From the NCBI GenBank assembly GCA_045126475.1, contig JBGVOL010000011.1, forward strand, positions 1 to 14,355: a DNA stretch of 14,355 nucleotides. The letters are read 5' to 3'. The notes under the pieces are model-generated. The model did not search any database, was not told the DNA's origin, and was given only the letters and a program-made list of their open reading frames with translations. This document shows positions 13,520-14,355 of this stretch, one piece after another. The DNA comes from SVEL01 sp045126475 (lineage in GTDB: Bacteria; Bacillota; Clostridia; Lachnospirales; Lachnospiraceae). Numbering within the stretch: the first letter of the stretch is position 1; every line of letters begins with the position of its first letter. Made by a program: the position numbers and the translations under genes.

Positions 13520-13548
13520 AGTATATCATTTACGTGGAAAATAATCAA
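13520..13548 (-). promoter_or_regulatory. Promoter of the DtxR-family regulator gene
   Basis: On the minus strand TTGATT (13548-13543) and TATACT (13525-13520) are separated by 17 nt, about 40 nt before the chosen start. The operator-like box at 13563-13576 lies 14 nt upstream of this -35. Confidence 0.6.
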
Positions 13549-13562
13549 TGAAATGGAAATAA

Positions 13563-13576
13563 TTAGAAAAAACTAA
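13563..13576 (+). promoter_or_regulatory. DtxR-family operator candidate, distal box
   Basis: TTAG-AAAAAA-CTAA. It lies between the divergent regulator and feoA promoters and is centred exactly 40 bp from the box at 13602-13617, about four helical turns, so two bound dimers would sit on the same DNA face. Of the four boxes it has the least specific (all-A) spacer. Confidence 0.5.
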
Positions 13577-13585
13577 AATTAATTG

Positions 13586-13614
13586 TTGACAACTAATAAA
13601 GGTTAGCATATACT
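13586..13614 (+). promoter_or_regulatory. Promoter of the feoA-feoA-(feoB) genes
   Basis: TTGACA (13586-13591) and TATACT (13609-13614) are 17 nt apart, a near-ideal vegetative promoter 50-75 nt before the first feoA start. Its -10 element is covered by the palindrome at 13602-13617. Confidence 0.8.
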
Positions 13615-13617
13615 AAC
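13602..13617 (+). promoter_or_regulatory. DtxR-family operator candidate over the feoA promoter
   Basis: GTTAG-CATATA-CTAAC, a perfect 5-bp inverted repeat with 6-bp spacer, includes most of the -10 element TATACT. A bound repressor would exclude RNA polymerase. It is the same pattern as at 11099-11114 before the ZIP gene. Confidence 0.7.
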
Positions 13618-13662
13618 TATGCAATGAAATTATTTTTCAATTATAATAAGGAGGATGATGAT

Positions 13663-13872
13663 ATGCCACTATCAATGGTTAATGCAGGTGAATCAAATGT
13701 TATTAAAAAAGTCGGTGGAAAAGAGGATACTCGCAGATTTCTTGAGACATTAGGGTTTGTAGCAGGAGGCGCCGTAACAGTAGTTTCCAAAATAGACGGG
13801 AACATGATAGTGATTATCAAGGATTCTCGTGTCGCCATAGGAAAAGATATGGCAAATAAGATTATAGTTTAA
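13663..13872 (+). CDS. feoA: FeoA-domain protein (first of two)
   Basis: The 69-residue protein starts at ATG 13663, 8 nt after AAGGAGG (13648-13654); an ATG at 13624 lacks a site and lies close to the promoter. It is a single SH3-like FeoA domain: R-R-F-L-E-T-L-G-F-V-A-G-G-A-V-T-V-V followed by a short V-I-I-K-D-S-R-V-A-I-G strand pair. FeoA is a small cytosolic partner of FeoB needed for Fe(II) uptake in studied bacteria, with no enzymatic activity. This copy departs from the FeoA consensus more than the next one, with no P-L-G-D-P block. Paired feoA genes before feoB are common in Clostridia. Its stop codon overlaps the next gene's ribosome binding site. Confidence 0.88.
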   Translation: MPLSMVNAGESNVIKKVGGKEDTRRFLETLGFVAGGAVTVVSKIDGNMIVIIKDSRVAIGKDMANKIIV

Positions 13873-13884
13873 GGAGATAATGCT

Positions 13885-14106
13885 ATGAGGACGTTGAAGG
13901 AAGTTGCCTGCGGACAGACTGTTACAGTTGCAAAACTTACGGGAGAAGGTCCTGTCAGGAGAAGAATTATGGATATGGGCATCACGAAAGGAACTGTGGT
14001 GCATGTAAGGAAGGTTGCACCTCTTGGAGATCCGGTGGAGGTAACTGTAAGAGGTTATGAATTATCGCTGAGGAAAGCTGATGCAGAAATGATTGTAGTA
14101 GAATAA
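13885..14106 (+). CDS. feoA: FeoA-domain protein (second of two)
   Basis: The 73-residue FeoA protein starts at ATG 13885, 8 nt after AAGGAG (13871-13876), which overlaps the stop of the first feoA. It carries the classic features R-R-I-M-D-M-G-I-T-K-G, V-A-P-L-G-D-P-V and R-G-Y-E-L-S-L-R-K-A-D-A. These closely match the FeoA part of the FeoAB fusion at 5900 (F-L-D-M-G-V-I-P-G, A-P-M-G-D-P-L, H-G-Y-E-L-T-L-R-L-A-D-A). It probably acts with the FeoB encoded downstream. The 117-nt gap to feoB contains another operator-like box, so feoB may be regulated separately or the box may act on read-through. Confidence 0.93.
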   Translation: MRTLKEVACGQTVTVAKLTGEGPVRRRIMDMGITKGTVVHVRKVAPLGDPVEVTVRGYELSLRKADAEMIVVE

Positions 14107-14122
14107 TTTTTTTAAGAACAAG

Positions 14123-14136
14123 TTAGCTTAGACTAA
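14123..14136 (+). promoter_or_regulatory. DtxR-family operator candidate between feoA and feoB
   Basis: TTAG-CTTAGA-CTAA (flanked by G and T) is the fourth copy of the shared pattern, 87 nt before the feoB start. No convincing -35/-10 pair is visible here, so it may act as a roadblock on transcripts from the feoA promoter or mark a weak promoter. No terminator stem is seen after feoA. Confidence 0.6.
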
Positions 14137-14223
14137 TTTAAAGTAGACGTAACAAATAGAATGTTATGCGAGCTGATTTGATTAGAATGAAAATGGAGTA
14201 AACAGGAAAGAAGGAAAAAGAAG

Positions 14224-14355
14224 ATGTCAGTAAAAATTGCTTTAGCAGGTAATCCCAACTGCGGTAAAACAACATTGTTTAATGCTTTGACAGGTTCAAA
14301 TCAATTTGTCGGAAACTGGCCGGGTGTAACGGTTGAGAAGAAGGAAGGTAAGCTT
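14224..14355 (+). CDS. feoB: FeoB ferrous iron transporter, N-terminal part (cut by window end)
   Basis: Forty-four codons are present before the window ends. The start is ATG 14224, 7 nt after AAGGAA (14211-14216). The sequence is the beginning of a FeoB G domain without a fused FeoA: L-A-G-N-P-N-C-G-K-T-T (G1 P-loop, about 7-17), L-F-N-A-L-T-G and the G-N-W-P-G-V-T-V switch segment. It resembles residues 121-160 of the FeoAB fusion but is clearly a different gene. With the two feoA genes it makes a second Fe(II) uptake locus. Completeness and membrane domain cannot be judged here. Confidence 0.95.
   Translation, partial: MSVKIALAGNPNCGKTTLFNALTGSNQFVGNWPGVTVEKKEGKL

Noticed and set aside
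13624..13662. Longer start for the first feoA (ATG 13624)
   Set aside because: No ribosome binding site, almost at the predicted transcription start, and the extra residues do not belong to the FeoA fold.

Overview
The window looks like chromosomal DNA from an anaerobic, spore-former-related Firmicute, most probably a Lachnospiraceae member. This is inferred from low GC, AGGAGG-type ribosome binding sites, a GerMN lipoprotein, an archaeal-type AspRS, a FeoA-FeoB fusion, a short DtxR-type regulator and an Rpn-family nuclease. No database search was possible, so names rest on motifs and family knowledge.

Region 1 (1-670) is a scar. The first third of a tyrosine-recombinase gene sits behind a short leader ORF and a hairpin that buries its ribosome binding site. 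It is cut at about 425 and joined to what looks like the antisense 5' end and promoter of a lost amino-acid permease gene.

Region 2 (671-1346) holds a GerMN lipoprotein gene, a strong terminator and a possible GNAT acetyltransferase relic.

Region 3 (1374-10970) is a long run of plus-strand genes with short gaps or overlaps and no clear internal terminator, so it is probably one or a few operons. It holds archaeal-type aspS, a membrane-anchored TIR/DUF6273 protein, a DHH phosphoesterase with a duplicated C-terminal module, a FeoAB iron transporter, a metallophosphoesterase, an SLC13/ArsB-type permease, a broken Hpt gene that has lost its phospho-histidine segment, and endonuclease III.

Region 4 (11062-14355) is a metal-homeostasis block. 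A ZIP transporter, a DtxR-family repressor (minus strand), two small FeoA genes and the start of a second feoB (cut by the window end) share four copies of the palindrome TTAGNNNANACTAA. One overlaps a promoter -10 element, one lies just downstream of another promoter, one is in the divergent regulator/feoA region and one precedes feoB. This suggests a local iron (or Mn) regulon. The feoAB fusion in region 3 has no such box nearby. Between ZIP and dtxR lies a minus-strand Rpn-family PD-(D/E)XK nuclease gene with in-frame 24-bp repeats and a convincing internal start site, which fits a gene-within-gene antitoxin.

The best candidates for new biology are the leader/hairpin control of the integrase relic, the TIR-TM-DUF6273 receptor-like protein beside the DHH enzyme, the TTAG-N6-CTAA regulon, and the internal ORF of the Rpn gene.
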